Shown piece after piece: positions 17,604-25,910 of a stretch of DNA of 64,000 nucleotides. How positions within the stretch are numbered: position 1 is the first letter of the stretch; every line of letters starts with the position of its first letter. A program made the translations under genes and the position numbers. Below the pieces are notes generated by a model, which was given only the letters and a program-made list of their open reading frames with translations, had not been told where the DNA came from and made no database searches. The DNA is from Henriciella sp. (lineage in GTDB: Bacteria > Pseudomonadota > Alphaproteobacteria > Caulobacterales > Hyphomonadaceae): NCBI GenBank assembly GCA_002733705.1, contig NVWP01000004.1, forward strand, positions 1 to 64,000, in the 5' to 3' direction.

Positions 17604-18476
17604 TCAACGTCTGTTAAGGCCTTTCTTAGCGTCAGGTCTGCGCTTTTTCGGGTCGGTCTTGCGCCTGGCAGGCTGGCTCGGAAGCATTGACCCCAGCGTT
17701 TCCGCCAACGTCTGATAGGGGACTTCTTCCACGGCGCCGGGGGCAAGGTCACCGAGCTCGAACGGCCCGTATTCGGTCCGGATAAGCCGGTTCACCTCCA
17801 GGCCGACTGACTCCAGGGCGCGGCGCACCTCGCGTTTCTTTCCTTCTGTCAGTTCCACCTTGATCCAGTTATTGGCGCCCGTTTCCCGTTCCAGCTCAGC
17901 GATAATGGGCGCATAGGTAACGCCATCGACCGTTACCCCGTCGCGAAGCGCAGCAATCTTCTCCGGTGTGACCCGCCCGTGTGCACGTGCCCGGTAGCGG
18001 CGCCGGAATTCGTTTATCGGCAGCTCCAGCGTGCGGGCGAGCTCTCCATCATTTGTCAGCAGGAGCAGGCCTTCGGTTGTCAGGTCGAGCCGGCCGACTG
18101 TCACAGTGCGTGGAAGGTGTTTGGGCAGTTCATCGAAAATGGTGCGTCGGCCCGCGGGGTCCTGCGTCGTGGTGATAAGGCCTGACGGCTTGTGATAACG
18201 CCAGAGCCGTGTGGCCTCCGGGGCCTTCACCGGTTTTCCATTGACCTTGATGGTTTCCTTGCCGGTCACCTTGAAGGCTGGCGAGGTGAGCTTTCTGCCA
18301 TTGACGGTGACTTTGCCCGCCTCGATCAGCGTCTCGCTCTCGCGGCGGGAGGCGACGCCCGCGCGTGCGAGCCATTTCGCGATTCGCTCGCCCTCCGACC
18401 AGTCGGGATCGGTATGGGATGAAGATTGGGGTCTGGTCCGTCTGCCGGGCCGGGGCGTCTCTCGACGATCCGTCAT
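17604..18476 (-). CDS. Ribosomal large-subunit pseudouridine synthase, RluB/RsuA type
   Basis: A 290-residue enzyme with an N-terminal S4 RNA-binding domain (residues ~30-85) and a pseudouridine synthase domain carrying GRLDLTTEGLLLLTNDG, with catalytic D131. RluB-type enzymes modify a uridine of 23S rRNA near the peptidyl-transferase centre. The C-terminal ~20 residues are a basic Lys/Arg-rich tail. It is the last gene of the minus-strand run after the LPS genes. Confidence 0.9.
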   Translation of the reverse strand: MTDRRETPRPGRRTRPQSSSHTDPDWSEGERIAKWLARAGVASRRESETLIEAGKVTVNGRKLTSPAFKVTGKETIKVNGKPVKAPEATRLWRYHKPSGLITTTQDPAGRRTIFDELPKHLPRTVTVGRLDLTTEGLLLLTNDGELARTLELPINEFRRRYRARAHGRVTPEKIAALRDGVTVDGVTYAPIIAELERETGANNWIKVELTEGKKREVRRALESVGLEVNRLIRTEYGPFELGDLAPGAVEEVPYQTLAETLGSMLPSQPARRKTDPKKRRPDAKKGLNRR

Positions 18477-18498
18477 GTGCTGTTCCTCTAAGAAGGCA

Positions 18499-18903
18499 TC
18501 AGCCTAGGTGAAGAACCGGGGCGGCAATTGCAAGGGCTAGTGCGAACTCCACGGCAATCCAGATAGGGATCATGCCCGGCGCGCGATTGTCCGGACCGTC
18601 TGCCAGATAGGACACTGTCCGGCCAAGTCCCGCGCCAAACCATCCAGCGGATATCGGCATGATAGCGAGCAGAACGACCGGGTTATTGACCCGCAAAAGA
18701 ATGATCAGGGCCGTAATATGCAGCATGAAGAGGAGGCCGCCATAGGTGGCGCGAAACTCTGAAAATCCGCCAGGGCGCTCGGGAGCTGGGTCTGGAACGA
18801 GGCGGACCACGCCCTGTGCCCATTTTGGCGCAAACAGCGCGCCGAGACCGATCAAGGCGCAAAAGGTAAGTGCGGCAGCGGAAATGAGGACATAGGCGGA
18901 CAT
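18499..18903 (-). CDS. DUF4345 membrane protein
   Basis: A 134-residue protein with four hydrophobic helices and the FRATYGGLLFMLH motif typical of DUF4345. Function unknown. It lies 50 bases after lpxL and 22 bases before the pseudouridine synthase on the same strand. Confidence 0.75.
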   Translation of the reverse strand: MSAYVLISAAALTFCALIGLGALFAPKWAQGVVRLVPDPAPERPGGFSEFRATYGGLLFMLHITALIILLRVNNPVVLLAIMPISAGWFGAGLGRTVSYLADGPDNRAPGMIPIWIAVEFALALAIAAPVLHLG

Positions 18904-18953
18904 GAGGTCTCTCCATAATGGCCGGGCCCGGCCTTGTGATACCCTTGAACTAG

Positions 18954-19913
18954 CTAGACGCCTGCGTCCTTCCAGGCAGATTTCGGCCAGCGTCTATGCT
19001 GCCAGAACCATTGCTCCGGATGCGCGCGGATCTGGTCTTCAATGAAGCGGGTGATCTGCTCGACGCAATCTCGAACGGCATCCTCGCCGCTGAGGCCCTC
19101 GCGCGGGCGGATCGGATCGTGGATCGTGGTCCGAAAACGCGCGGGGCCGGTTCGGACAGTTGAGACCGGAATGATCGGAACATTGTATTTCAGCGCCAGC
19201 CGTGCAGGGCCGGGTGCGGTCATTGCCTCATGCCCGAAAAAAGGAACGGCGAGGCCCTTGTTGAACTTCTGATCGTTCATGAGCGCGACTGACCGACCCG
19301 CAGAGAGTGCGCGCATGAGCTCTCGCGTGCCAAGGCCCTTTGGTGTCAGCACGCCGATCCCATAGTCGTGGCGAACCTTGTTGATGCGCCGGTCGATATG
19401 CGGATTGTTGAGGGCGCGGTAGGTGACGAGGCAATCGACAGGCCGCCGGCAGATGACCGCGGCCATGATCTCCCAATTTGCAAGATGGCCCGAGACGAAG
19501 ACCGCACCTTTTTGGCTCTTCTCCACGGCGTCGAGACGTTCCGGATGGACGACTTCAACGCGGTCTCCCTGATAGGGATGTATCTTCGGAAGGTGGGGCA
19601 GTTCGCCAGCTGTGCGCCCGACACTCTCCCAGCTTTCTTTTGCAACGCGGTCAACCGTCTCCTCATCCCAGTCAGGGAAGGCCATGCGCAGGTTTCGCTT
19701 CACCGTCTTGTTCTGGCTAAAAAGCGGCGCGAGGCTTTTGACAAGCCAGCCGGCAAAGTTCGAGGCCGTCTCTGGCCCAAGCGCCTTCATCGGCCACCAG
19801 TAGAGCACGTCCCACGCAACGGCTTCCAGCCGCCAGGCTAGGCGCTGGCGCCAGGTCGACCGGTCATCGATGTCCCGCGGTCTCACATACTGGGTCGGTT
19901 CACTGCTACTCAT
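18954..19913 (-). CDS. lpxL: Lipid A biosynthesis late acyltransferase (LpxL/HtrB family)
   Basis: A 319-residue inner-membrane-associated acyltransferase that adds a secondary acyl chain to Kdo-lipid A precursors. The catalytic motif is HX4E: H143 and E148 in VFVSGHLANWEIM. The N-terminus shows the usual helix, and the C-terminal AHPEQWFWQHRRWP is a family hallmark. It overlaps lpxK by four bases. Only one late acyltransferase is present here; whether it acts as LpxL or LpxM cannot be decided from sequence. Confidence 0.92.
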   Translation of the reverse strand: MSSSEPTQYVRPRDIDDRSTWRQRLAWRLEAVAWDVLYWWPMKALGPETASNFAGWLVKSLAPLFSQNKTVKRNLRMAFPDWDEETVDRVAKESWESVGRTAGELPHLPKIHPYQGDRVEVVHPERLDAVEKSQKGAVFVSGHLANWEIMAAVICRRPVDCLVTYRALNNPHIDRRINKVRHDYGIGVLTPKGLGTRELMRALSAGRSVALMNDQKFNKGLAVPFFGHEAMTAPGPARLALKYNVPIIPVSTVRTGPARFRTTIHDPIRPREGLSGEDAVRDCVEQITRFIEDQIRAHPEQWFWQHRRWPKSAWKDAGV

Positions 19914-20914
19914 GAGGCTAGGTGTTCCGTAACGGAGGAGAGCAAGCTGTCCAGCTCTGCTTCATTGGCGAAATGCGCCCCAACTGGAAGCGTGACGATG
20001 CCTTCGCGCTGTTCGGGGGAGAGGCGCACGAAATCCTTCTCGGTAGTGATGAGCTGCGCTTGGTGATCGGCTGCCAGCGTGTGCAGGTAGCGTATATCGC
20101 GGGCGCTATATCTATGGTGATCGGCAAATGGCACAGCGTCCACTGGCGGTGTCCCGCAGGTGTTCAACGTATCGAAGAATTTTTCCGGCCGTCCGATACC
20201 GGCAAAGGCAAGATATGTCTTCGGCGGCGGAGACGAGAGGGGCTGGATGGCCGCGCGAAGAATCGGCCCGCCAAAATCAGCCAGCGCAAGCGGCGGCTCC
20301 CCGTCTCCCATCAGAATAATCGCATCGGCGCGAGAGAGCCCAGCCTCGACAGGTTCTCGCAAGGGACCTTTCGGGATCACATATCCATTGCCGAAACCAG
20401 CCTGGGCATCGACGACCAGGATTGAAAGCGTCTTGTCGAGGGAGGGGTTCTGAAAGCCGTCATCCATGATGATGAGGTCAACACCGTCCGCCTCCATGGC
20501 GAGGCCCGCTTCTGCGCGGTCAGCGCCAATCCATGCTTCACCGCTCTGTGACAGCATAAGCGCTTCATCACCGACTTCGGCGGCCGAGTGTTTTGCCGGA
20601 TCGACTTTCAACGGCCCTTTCAGCGACCCGCCATAGCCCCGGGAGAGCGAGGCGAAGCGGCGGCCGGGTTGGCCGTTTGAAAGCCTGGATCGAATGGCGG
20701 CAACGACGGGGCTCTTGCCGCTGCCGCCCGCGGTGAGGTTGCCGATACAGATGACCGGAATGGAAAGCTTGAGTGGTTCCGCTTTCGCGATCCGTCGTGC
20801 TGTGGCCATCGCATAGAGGGCTGACAAAGGCGTCAGCACCAGCCGTGTGACGGGCGCCCCCTCACGCGAACTGGGATCGACGTCCCGGTCCCAGAAGCGC
20901 GGGGCACGCATCAT
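19910..20914 (-). CDS. lpxK: Tetraacyldisaccharide 4'-kinase
   Basis: A 334-residue P-loop kinase that phosphorylates the 4' position of the lipid A disaccharide. The Walker A region is GNLTAGGSGKSPVV (residues ~58-71), and IIMDDGFQNPSL is the family DDGFQ motif. An N-terminal hydrophobic stretch gives membrane association. It overlaps waaA upstream and lpxL downstream (ATGA-type), so the three are translationally coupled. Confidence 0.96.
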   Translation of the reverse strand: MMRAPRFWDRDVDPSSREGAPVTRLVLTPLSALYAMATARRIAKAEPLKLSIPVICIGNLTAGGSGKSPVVAAIRSRLSNGQPGRRFASLSRGYGGSLKGPLKVDPAKHSAAEVGDEALMLSQSGEAWIGADRAEAGLAMEADGVDLIIMDDGFQNPSLDKTLSILVVDAQAGFGNGYVIPKGPLREPVEAGLSRADAIILMGDGEPPLALADFGGPILRAAIQPLSSPPPKTYLAFAGIGRPEKFFDTLNTCGTPPVDAVPFADHHRYSARDIRYLHTLAADHQAQLITTEKDFVRLSPEQREGIVTLPVGAHFANEAELDSLLSSVTEHLAS

Positions 20915-22179
20915 GCCGTGGGCTCCAGAAGTGAGGTCAGCGCAGAGAGTGTCTGTGCCATCGGCGCATGGGCCTGCGCCTCAAGATTGGCACGCAGCGC
21001 CTGAGAGGGGTCTGGCAGCGGGAAACTGGATCTCAGTTCTTCCTGCGTCCTTACGATCCGGAAAGCAGGATCGCCGCGAAGCTCTTCCACCAGATCCTCG
21101 AAGTTAAAGACATCGGGGCCGCTGAAGACAGGCTTGCCAAGCCTCAATATTTCCACCGGGTTATGACCACCGACCCCCTCCGCGTGCCCCCCGCCGAGAT
21201 AGACGCTGTCGGCCACGCTAGCAAACAGGCTGACTTCGCCGAGCGTGTCGCAGAGAAGGACCTCGTCACTAACCGAAGGCACCTCGCCGCGCGACCGCAC
21301 CGAGTAGCTGAGCGAGCGCTGATCCAGGATCTCGATGATCTCGCTTCGACGTTCCGGATGGCGTGGGATGAGGATCAGGCAGGGGCGCGGCTCGATTCCT
21401 TCAATCGCATCGAGGACCCACGCTTCTTCACCTTCATGGGTGGAGACGGCAACCAGGCAGGCGCGGCCGCCGGTAAAGGCTGAGCGCACAGCCTGGACGT
21501 CTTCAGGCGAGGGCGGGCTGACGGAAAGGGAGAGTTTGAGGTTTCCGGCCGAGACCACGGGCCGCTGTGCAAGATCGGAGAGGCCGGCAGCTGTCTGACT
21601 GTCCGCTGCGAGCAGGATATCGAATTTGGAGAACACTTCGGCTGCGAAGCTGCGCCATCTGCGCCAGCCATTGATGCTGCGGGACGTCATCCGCGCATTG
21701 ATCAGAGCTGTCGGAATGCTCCGGCTGTGGGCCTCAGACACGAGGTTTGGCCAGACATCGCCTTCGGCAAAAACGCAAAGCCTTGGCTGCCAGTTGTCGA
21801 TAAAACGGGCAGCGACAGCGGGTGTGTCTATGGGGGCCAGCTGGTAGCGGCTTCGCGTGGTCAGCTCAGGCGTGTTTTCGATGGCCCGGCTGATCAGCTC
21901 GCCTGCCGTACGTGTCTGGCTGGTGAAAAGGAAGTGGAGTTCCGGGCGCTCCTGGCTGAGCTGGCGCGCTACTTCGATCAGAAGGCGCGTTTCGCCAATG
22001 CTTGCCCCATGCATCCAGACCAGGCGAGAGGGCGTCAGATCGACCTTGCTTCGCGCGAACCGCTCGGGCAGGCGGTCACCGTCTTCCTTGCCGGTCCGGG
22101 CCCTGTGGCGCAGCCATATCCCCAGAAAGGGTTCAGCGGCCCGTGTGGCAGTCCTGTAGAGGGTTTGGCCCATACTCAT
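20911..22179 (-). CDS. waaA: 3-deoxy-D-manno-octulosonic acid transferase (Kdo transferase)
   Basis: A 422-residue GT-B glycosyltransferase attaching Kdo to lipid IVA. Family features include WMHGASIGETRLL near residue 55, FLFTSQTRTAGELI, CVFAEGDVWPNL, and the acceptor/donor-site GGGHAEGVGGHNPVEILRLGKP split around residue 340. It is followed by lpxK with overlap and preceded by the DUF374 gene by 48 bases. Confidence 0.95.
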   Translation of the reverse strand: MSMGQTLYRTATRAAEPFLGIWLRHRARTGKEDGDRLPERFARSKVDLTPSRLVWMHGASIGETRLLIEVARQLSQERPELHFLFTSQTRTAGELISRAIENTPELTTRSRYQLAPIDTPAVAARFIDNWQPRLCVFAEGDVWPNLVSEAHSRSIPTALINARMTSRSINGWRRWRSFAAEVFSKFDILLAADSQTAAGLSDLAQRPVVSAGNLKLSLSVSPPSPEDVQAVRSAFTGGRACLVAVSTHEGEEAWVLDAIEGIEPRPCLILIPRHPERRSEIIEILDQRSLSYSVRSRGEVPSVSDEVLLCDTLGEVSLFASVADSVYLGGGHAEGVGGHNPVEILRLGKPVFSGPDVFNFEDLVEELRGDPAFRIVRTQEELRSSFPLPDPSQALRANLEAQAHAPMAQTLSALTSLLEPTA

Positions 22180-22227
22180 GTGACGAAAGATAATCTGCTC
22201 TCTGGCAATCGCTAGAGCGATTGACTG

Positions 22228-22932
22228 TCACCGCTTCGCGAGGATGGCCGCAGCACGCGCATAAGCAGCGCTCATGGCCTCTTCGGTGTCGCTTATCCGC
22301 TGCTCCTTGGATGCGCTCTCATCGCTGCTCACGGGGGCGCCGATCACCATTGCGCCTCTGGAGAAGGGCAGGGGGATCATGAATCTGTCCCAGGTGTCCA
22401 GCCGGAAGACGGGTTTGCAGTCGAGGGCGTAGGGGATGATCCGCGCGCCGGTGCGGGCCGCCATGATGAGGGTGCCCGGTTGAACGGTTTCGGCGGGGCC
22501 TCTGGGGCCATCGGGCGTGATGCAGACGACGCTGCCCGCACGCAGTCTCCGGCTTACCTCTGCAATTGCCGCGGTGCCCCCCTTGTCCTTGCGTTTGCGC
22601 TTGTGGGCGGATGAGCCCCGAACGGCGTCCAGACCAAGATGTTCTATGGCCTTTGCCACCGGCTCCCCGTCGCGAGAGAGCGAAATCAGCATGGAAGTGG
22701 GATATGTCTTGCCGGGAAGCTTGCGTGCAATCCGGCTCCAGATCGTCGGCAGCAAGAGCACACGCGAATGCCAGGCGGCGACAATCAGGCCTTCGTCATC
22801 GGCCCAGGCTTCTCTGAAGCCTTCCTCGCCTTCGACAGTCCAGCGAATGGTGCGGGCGCAGAGGACCATATAGGCCCAGATCAGATAGCCGAGAAATGAA
22901 GAGCCGATAGCGGACCGCAGGACCGATTTCAT
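22228..22932 (-). CDS. DUF374 lysophospholipid-acyltransferase-fold protein
   Basis: A 234-residue protein with an N-terminal membrane helix and the conserved AAWHSRVLLLPTIW and ITPDGPRGPAETVQPG motifs of DUF374, a branch of the lysophospholipid acyltransferase superfamily regularly found next to waaA and lpxK in alphaproteobacteria. The exact acyl acceptor is not known to me; lipid A is the likely context. It is the first protein gene of the LPS operon, only 25 bases after tRNA-Val. Confidence 0.85.
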   Translation of the reverse strand: MKSVLRSAIGSSFLGYLIWAYMVLCARTIRWTVEGEEGFREAWADDEGLIVAAWHSRVLLLPTIWSRIARKLPGKTYPTSMLISLSRDGEPVAKAIEHLGLDAVRGSSAHKRKRKDKGGTAAIAEVSRRLRAGSVVCITPDGPRGPAETVQPGTLIMAARTGARIIPYALDCKPVFRLDTWDRFMIPLPFSRGAMVIGAPVSSDESASKEQRISDTEEAMSAAYARAAAILAKR

Positions 22933-22957
22933 CGAAATTGCGCCCCTTGTTTTCCGG

Positions 22958-23032
22958 TGGTGGGCGATACTGGGATCGAACCAGTGACCCCTGCCGTGTG
23001 AAGGCAGTGCTCTACCGCTGAGCTAATCGCCC
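22958..23032 (-). tRNA. tRNA-Val (anticodon CAC)
   Basis: A complete cloverleaf: acceptor GGGCGAT/ATCGCCC, D-arm AGCTCAGCGGTAGAGCA, anticodon arm CTGCC-TTCACAC-GGCAG giving CAC, T-arm with GGTTCGATCCC, and encoded CCA. It reads codon GTG. It lies on the same strand as and directly before the LPS operon. Confidence 0.97.
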
Positions 23033-23050
23033 GGAAAGCCAGAGCGCGGT

Positions 23051-23077
23051 CTTATATTGGCCGCCTCGAAGGGTCAA
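23051..23077 (-). promoter_or_regulatory. Putative promoter of tRNA-Val and the LPS operon
   Basis: On the minus strand TTGACC (23077-23072) is followed after 15 bases by TATAAG (23056-23051), about 18 bases before the tRNA 5' end. The spacing is slightly short. Confidence 0.5.
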
Positions 23078-23236
23078 CGCGTGAACACATCAAGGGGTGT
23101 ACAAGCTCTTTCCCCACATCGATAGCGCAGTGCAGGCATGCATATATGCGGACCAATAGATTGAAATTTATCCAGGTGCGACACTTTATGGCAGGCCAGT
23201 TTTCGCCATTGACGTTTGGCCAAATCGCCGGTGACA

Positions 23237-23249
23237 GGCAGAATTTGCC
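23237..23249. repeat. 13-bp palindromic repeat, copy 1
   Basis: GGCAGAATTTGCC, a near-perfect palindrome, recurs exactly at 28084-28096; both copies are followed within ten bases by GAGCGC. Both are intergenic. Confidence 0.35.
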
Positions 23250-23318
23250 CTCTAAAGAGCGCAATAGTTGTATTTGAAACGGTATGCGCACATCCAGTTT
23301 ACCTAGGGGTGAGAAATA

Positions 23319-23349
23319 TGAACAGATGTTCAAACTGAACAGTTGTTCA
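23319..23349. promoter_or_regulatory. Two tandem 14-bp palindromic operator-like sites
   Basis: TGAACAGATGTTCA (23319-23332) and TGAACAGTTGTTCA (23336-23349) are both perfect 6-bp inverted repeats with a 2-bp centre, three bases apart and 17 bp centre to centre, with ATA(T) flanks that extend the overall dyad. This resembles a double operator for a dimeric helix-turn-helix regulator bound cooperatively. It is about 190 bp upstream of the 82-residue gene. No regulator gene is adjacent. Confidence 0.6.
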
Positions 23350-23535
23350 TATTCAAACCTAAATCGAATTTCATATTCGATGAGGGTTGTGAATCGGCGC
23401 TGAAGTTGTCATTTAAGCGTCACGAGCGGGGTATGACACACAGATGTCCTCCGTTGGAATAAAACGAGCAAACAGAAGGACAGACTGGCTGGAGGTCACC
23501 CTCTCAGCCTTCAAAGATAGTCTGGAGAGATTGAA

Positions 23536-23784
23536 ATGAAAGATTGGTGCAACAATGAAGGTGCAAAGCGCCTTCGCGAGAAGATTCGTGAGTACTGGGC
23601 AGAGCGCGGCTATGAAGTCGACGTCGACCTGGTCGATGCTGGCTTCGTGCCGGCCATGCGCAGTGCCCGCACGGATCTTCGCAGCAATATGGTGAACGGC
23701 ATGCCGCGTCGCCGTATCGCGAAGACCCAGGAAGAAGTTCGCACGACCTATCGTCCGAACGAAGCTGTCGTCGAAGCGGCCTAG
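23536..23784 (+). CDS. Small conserved-looking protein of unknown function
   Basis: An 82-residue, charged, soluble protein beginning MKDWCNNEGAKRLREKI. It has an amphipathic N-terminal helix, then GYEVDVDLVDAGFVPAMRSARTD, then a basic segment NGMPRRRIAKTQ. A GGAGAGATT site precedes the ATG and codon use matches neighbours. I do not recognise a family. It has a long, repeat-containing upstream region, so its expression is probably controlled. Its 3' end overlaps gph by four bases in convergent orientation. Confidence 0.75.
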   Translation: MKDWCNNEGAKRLREKIREYWAERGYEVDVDLVDAGFVPAMRSARTDLRSNMVNGMPRRRIAKTQEEVRTTYRPNEAVVEAA

Positions 23785-24467
23785 GCTGTCACGATAGACA
23801 GGACGGCTTGTTCAAGCTGCCCATAGGATGAAATGCGATAGATGCTTTCATCCCGAGGGTCTGGCTGAGGGCCGTATCCAAACGTCACGAATACGAAAGG
23901 CAGTCCGGCGTTCCGGGCTGCCTTTTCGTCTGTCTGGCTGTCGCCCACCATGATCGCTCTGTGTGGATCGCCGCCTGCTCGCTTCACAGCCTGAACGATA
24001 TGGTCGCCAGACGGCTTCTTGTGCGGAACCGCGTCGGCGCCGCAGATCGAGCCGAAGCGGTCGGTCAGCTGAAGTGCGGCAATCAGGGTTTCAGCCAGTG
24101 CCTGCGTCTTGTTCGTACATACCGCAAGGCGACCACCGGCCTGTTCAAGTGCGTCGAGCGTCTCGTTCATGCCGCTGAAAGGTGTGCTCTGCTCACAGAT
24201 ATTCGCTTCATAGTAAGTCAGAAATGACCGCCACAGCGCGTCAATCTGATCTGCCTCCAGCTCTACGTTCTGAAAGGCGAGCCCTTTTTCGATCATCGCC
24301 TTCGCACCTTGACCGATCATGTGCCGGACGCTGTCGAAGGGGACTTCGCCATGTCCTGCCTCGCGCAGACAATGGTTCAGGGCCAGATGCAGATCGGGCG
24401 CTGTGTCAACAAGTGTTCCGTCCAGATCGAAGACGATTGTCCAGCCGGATAGGGTGTTAGAAGTCAT
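23781..24467 (-). CDS. gph: HAD phosphatase, phosphoglycolate phosphatase type
   Basis: A 228-residue HAD hydrolase of subfamily IA: nucleophile motif FDLDGTLVDTAPDLHLALN, motif II CTNKT, motif III lysine in PHKKPSGDH, and motif IV VGDSQTDEKAARNAG. The sequence pattern fits phosphoglycolate phosphatase, which clears 2-phosphoglycolate arising from DNA repair. Specificity within HAD-IA is uncertain. It is divergent from glmU. Confidence 0.88.
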   Translation of the reverse strand: MTSNTLSGWTIVFDLDGTLVDTAPDLHLALNHCLREAGHGEVPFDSVRHMIGQGAKAMIEKGLAFQNVELEADQIDALWRSFLTYYEANICEQSTPFSGMNETLDALEQAGGRLAVCTNKTQALAETLIAALQLTDRFGSICGADAVPHKKPSGDHIVQAVKRAGGDPHRAIMVGDSQTDEKAARNAGLPFVFVTFGYGPQPDPRDESIYRISSYGQLEQAVLSIVTA

Positions 24468-24492
24468 AAGAGCTTAGGCTAACCTCTCGCAT

Positions 24493-24520
24493 CGAGTCGT
24501 TGAATGGTTTAGGCGACTCG
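24493..24520. promoter_or_regulatory. Inverted repeat with two GANTC sites before glmU
   Basis: CGAGTCG (24493-24499) and CGACTCG (24514-24520) form a perfect 7-bp inverted repeat with a 14-bp spacer in the 79-bp gap between gph and glmU. Each arm contains a GANTC site, the target of the alphaproteobacterial CcrM methylase. Methylation-linked regulation is inferred. Confidence 0.5.
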
Positions 24521-24546
24521 CCAATGCAGAACGAGGCTTTTAGAAC

Positions 24547-25899
24547 ATGAAAGATCGTGCAGCCCTCATACTGGCGGCAGGCCAGGGCACGCGAATGAAG
24601 TCGCAGCTTCCCAAAGTGCTTCACAAGGTTGGCGGGCGCGCCATGCTCGACTGGTCAATCGATCTTGCCCGGAAAGCCGGCTGCGAGCGCATAATAACTG
24701 TGGTGAGCGCGGGCTCTGACCGGTTGCAGGCCCACGTGACGGATGTGCTTGGCGAGGACGCTTTCGTTATTCAGGACCCGCCGCTGGGGACAGGGCACGC
24801 GGTCATGGCGGCTGAAGACGCGCTGCAGGGCTTTGAGGGTGATCTGATCGTCCTTTATGGCGATTGCCCACTCATTCCGGAGGAGGCCGTCAGCGCGCTT
24901 TTTGAGGAACTGGACCGTGGCGCCGATCTTGGGGTCCTCGGTTTCGAAGCGGCGGACCCCGGCGCATATGGGCGGCTTGTCGAAGACGGCGCAGGAAACC
25001 TGCAACGGATCGTTGAGGCAAAGGAGGCCAGCCCTGAAGAACTTGCGATAACGCTCTGTAATTCCGGAGTTATGGCGGGTAGTTCCAAGAAGATGTTCGC
25101 CCTTCTCTCAAAGGTCACCAACGACAATGCCAAGGGTGAATACTATCTCACCGACCTCGTCTCTATCGCGCGTGATGAGGGCTCCAGCTGCCGGGCGGTA
25201 CGGTGCGATGAGGAAGATGTCCTCGGCGTTAATTCCAGAGTGGAACTTGCTGAAGCCGAAGCCGTCTTCCAGCGCAAGCGCCGCCAGGCGCTCATGCATT
25301 CGGGCGTCACGCTCATAGCACCGGAAACGGTCTTCTTCACCTTCGATACGGAGATTGAAGAGGATGTCCTGATTGAACCGAACGTCGTCTTCGGCCCGGG
25401 TGTGAAGGTCCATTCTGGCGCGACGATCCGGGCCTTCTCACATCTTGAGGGTGCCGTGGTACATTCGGGTGCCGAAATCGGTCCCTATGCGCGGCTGAGA
25501 CCAGGCGCCGAGATTGGCGAACAGGCCAGAATTGGCAATTTTGTGGAAGTGAAAAACACTGCAGTCGGGCAGGGCGCGAAGGCCAACCATCTTGCCTATC
25601 TCGGCGACGGCGCCATAGGTGCTGGCGCAAATATCGGTGCAGGAACGATCTTCTGCAATTATGATGGGTTCCTGAAGTACAAGACGGTGGTCGGGGCGAA
25701 CGCATTCGTCGGCTCCAATAGCGCACTTGTCGCACCTGTATCGATAGGAGAGGGCGCCTATGTGGGATCGGGATCTGTCATCACGCAGGATGTTTCGCCT
25801 GATGCCCTTGCAATCGGACGCGGTCGGCAGACCGAAAAAGCCGGATGGGCAGATGACTTCCGGACGAAAAAACAGGCTGAAAAGTCTTCAGGAAAATAA
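24547..25899 (+). CDS. glmU: Bifunctional UDP-N-acetylglucosamine pyrophosphorylase / glucosamine-1-phosphate acetyltransferase
   Basis: A 450-residue enzyme making UDP-GlcNAc for peptidoglycan and LPS. The N-terminal uridyltransferase domain has LAAGQGTRMKSQLPKVLHK, and the C-terminal half (~residues 250-430) is a left-handed beta-helix with hexapeptide repeats (ARLRPGAEIGEQARIGNFVEVKN is inside it). rpiA follows after 11 bases. UDP-GlcNAc is also the precursor for the lipid A genes in this window. Confidence 0.97.
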   Translation: MKDRAALILAAGQGTRMKSQLPKVLHKVGGRAMLDWSIDLARKAGCERIITVVSAGSDRLQAHVTDVLGEDAFVIQDPPLGTGHAVMAAEDALQGFEGDLIVLYGDCPLIPEEAVSALFEELDRGADLGVLGFEAADPGAYGRLVEDGAGNLQRIVEAKEASPEELAITLCNSGVMAGSSKKMFALLSKVTNDNAKGEYYLTDLVSIARDEGSSCRAVRCDEEDVLGVNSRVELAEAEAVFQRKRRQALMHSGVTLIAPETVFFTFDTEIEEDVLIEPNVVFGPGVKVHSGATIRAFSHLEGAVVHSGAEIGPYARLRPGAEIGEQARIGNFVEVKNTAVGQGAKANHLAYLGDGAIGAGANIGAGTIFCNYDGFLKYKTVVGANAFVGSNSALVAPVSIGEGAYVGSGSVITQDVSPDALAIGRGRQTEKAGWADDFRTKKQAEKSSGK

Positions 25900-25910
25900 G
25901 GAGAGCCCCA

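Larger units (their letters stand above)
23033..23535. other. 503-bp non-coding region with regulatory repeats
   Basis: The region between tRNA-Val and the 82-residue gene is A+T-richer than its surroundings. It holds the tRNA promoter near its left edge, a 13-bp palindrome GGCAGAATTTGCC (23237-23249), two tandem TGAACA-N2-TGTTCA palindromes (23319-23349), a CGAAT-N5-ATTCG repeat shortly after, and a possible promoter TTGTCA...GGTATG about 23408-23437 facing the 82-residue gene. A 93-codon open frame on the minus strand has unlikely composition and is not called. Confidence 0.6.

Noticed and set aside
23052..23333. 93-codon minus-strand frame in the intergenic region
   Set aside because: Unusual amino acid composition, no ribosome site, and it overlaps the promoter and palindromes.
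23319..23349. LexA (SOS) box
   Set aside because: Alphaproteobacterial LexA sites are GTTC-N7-GTTC direct repeats; the spacing here does not fit.
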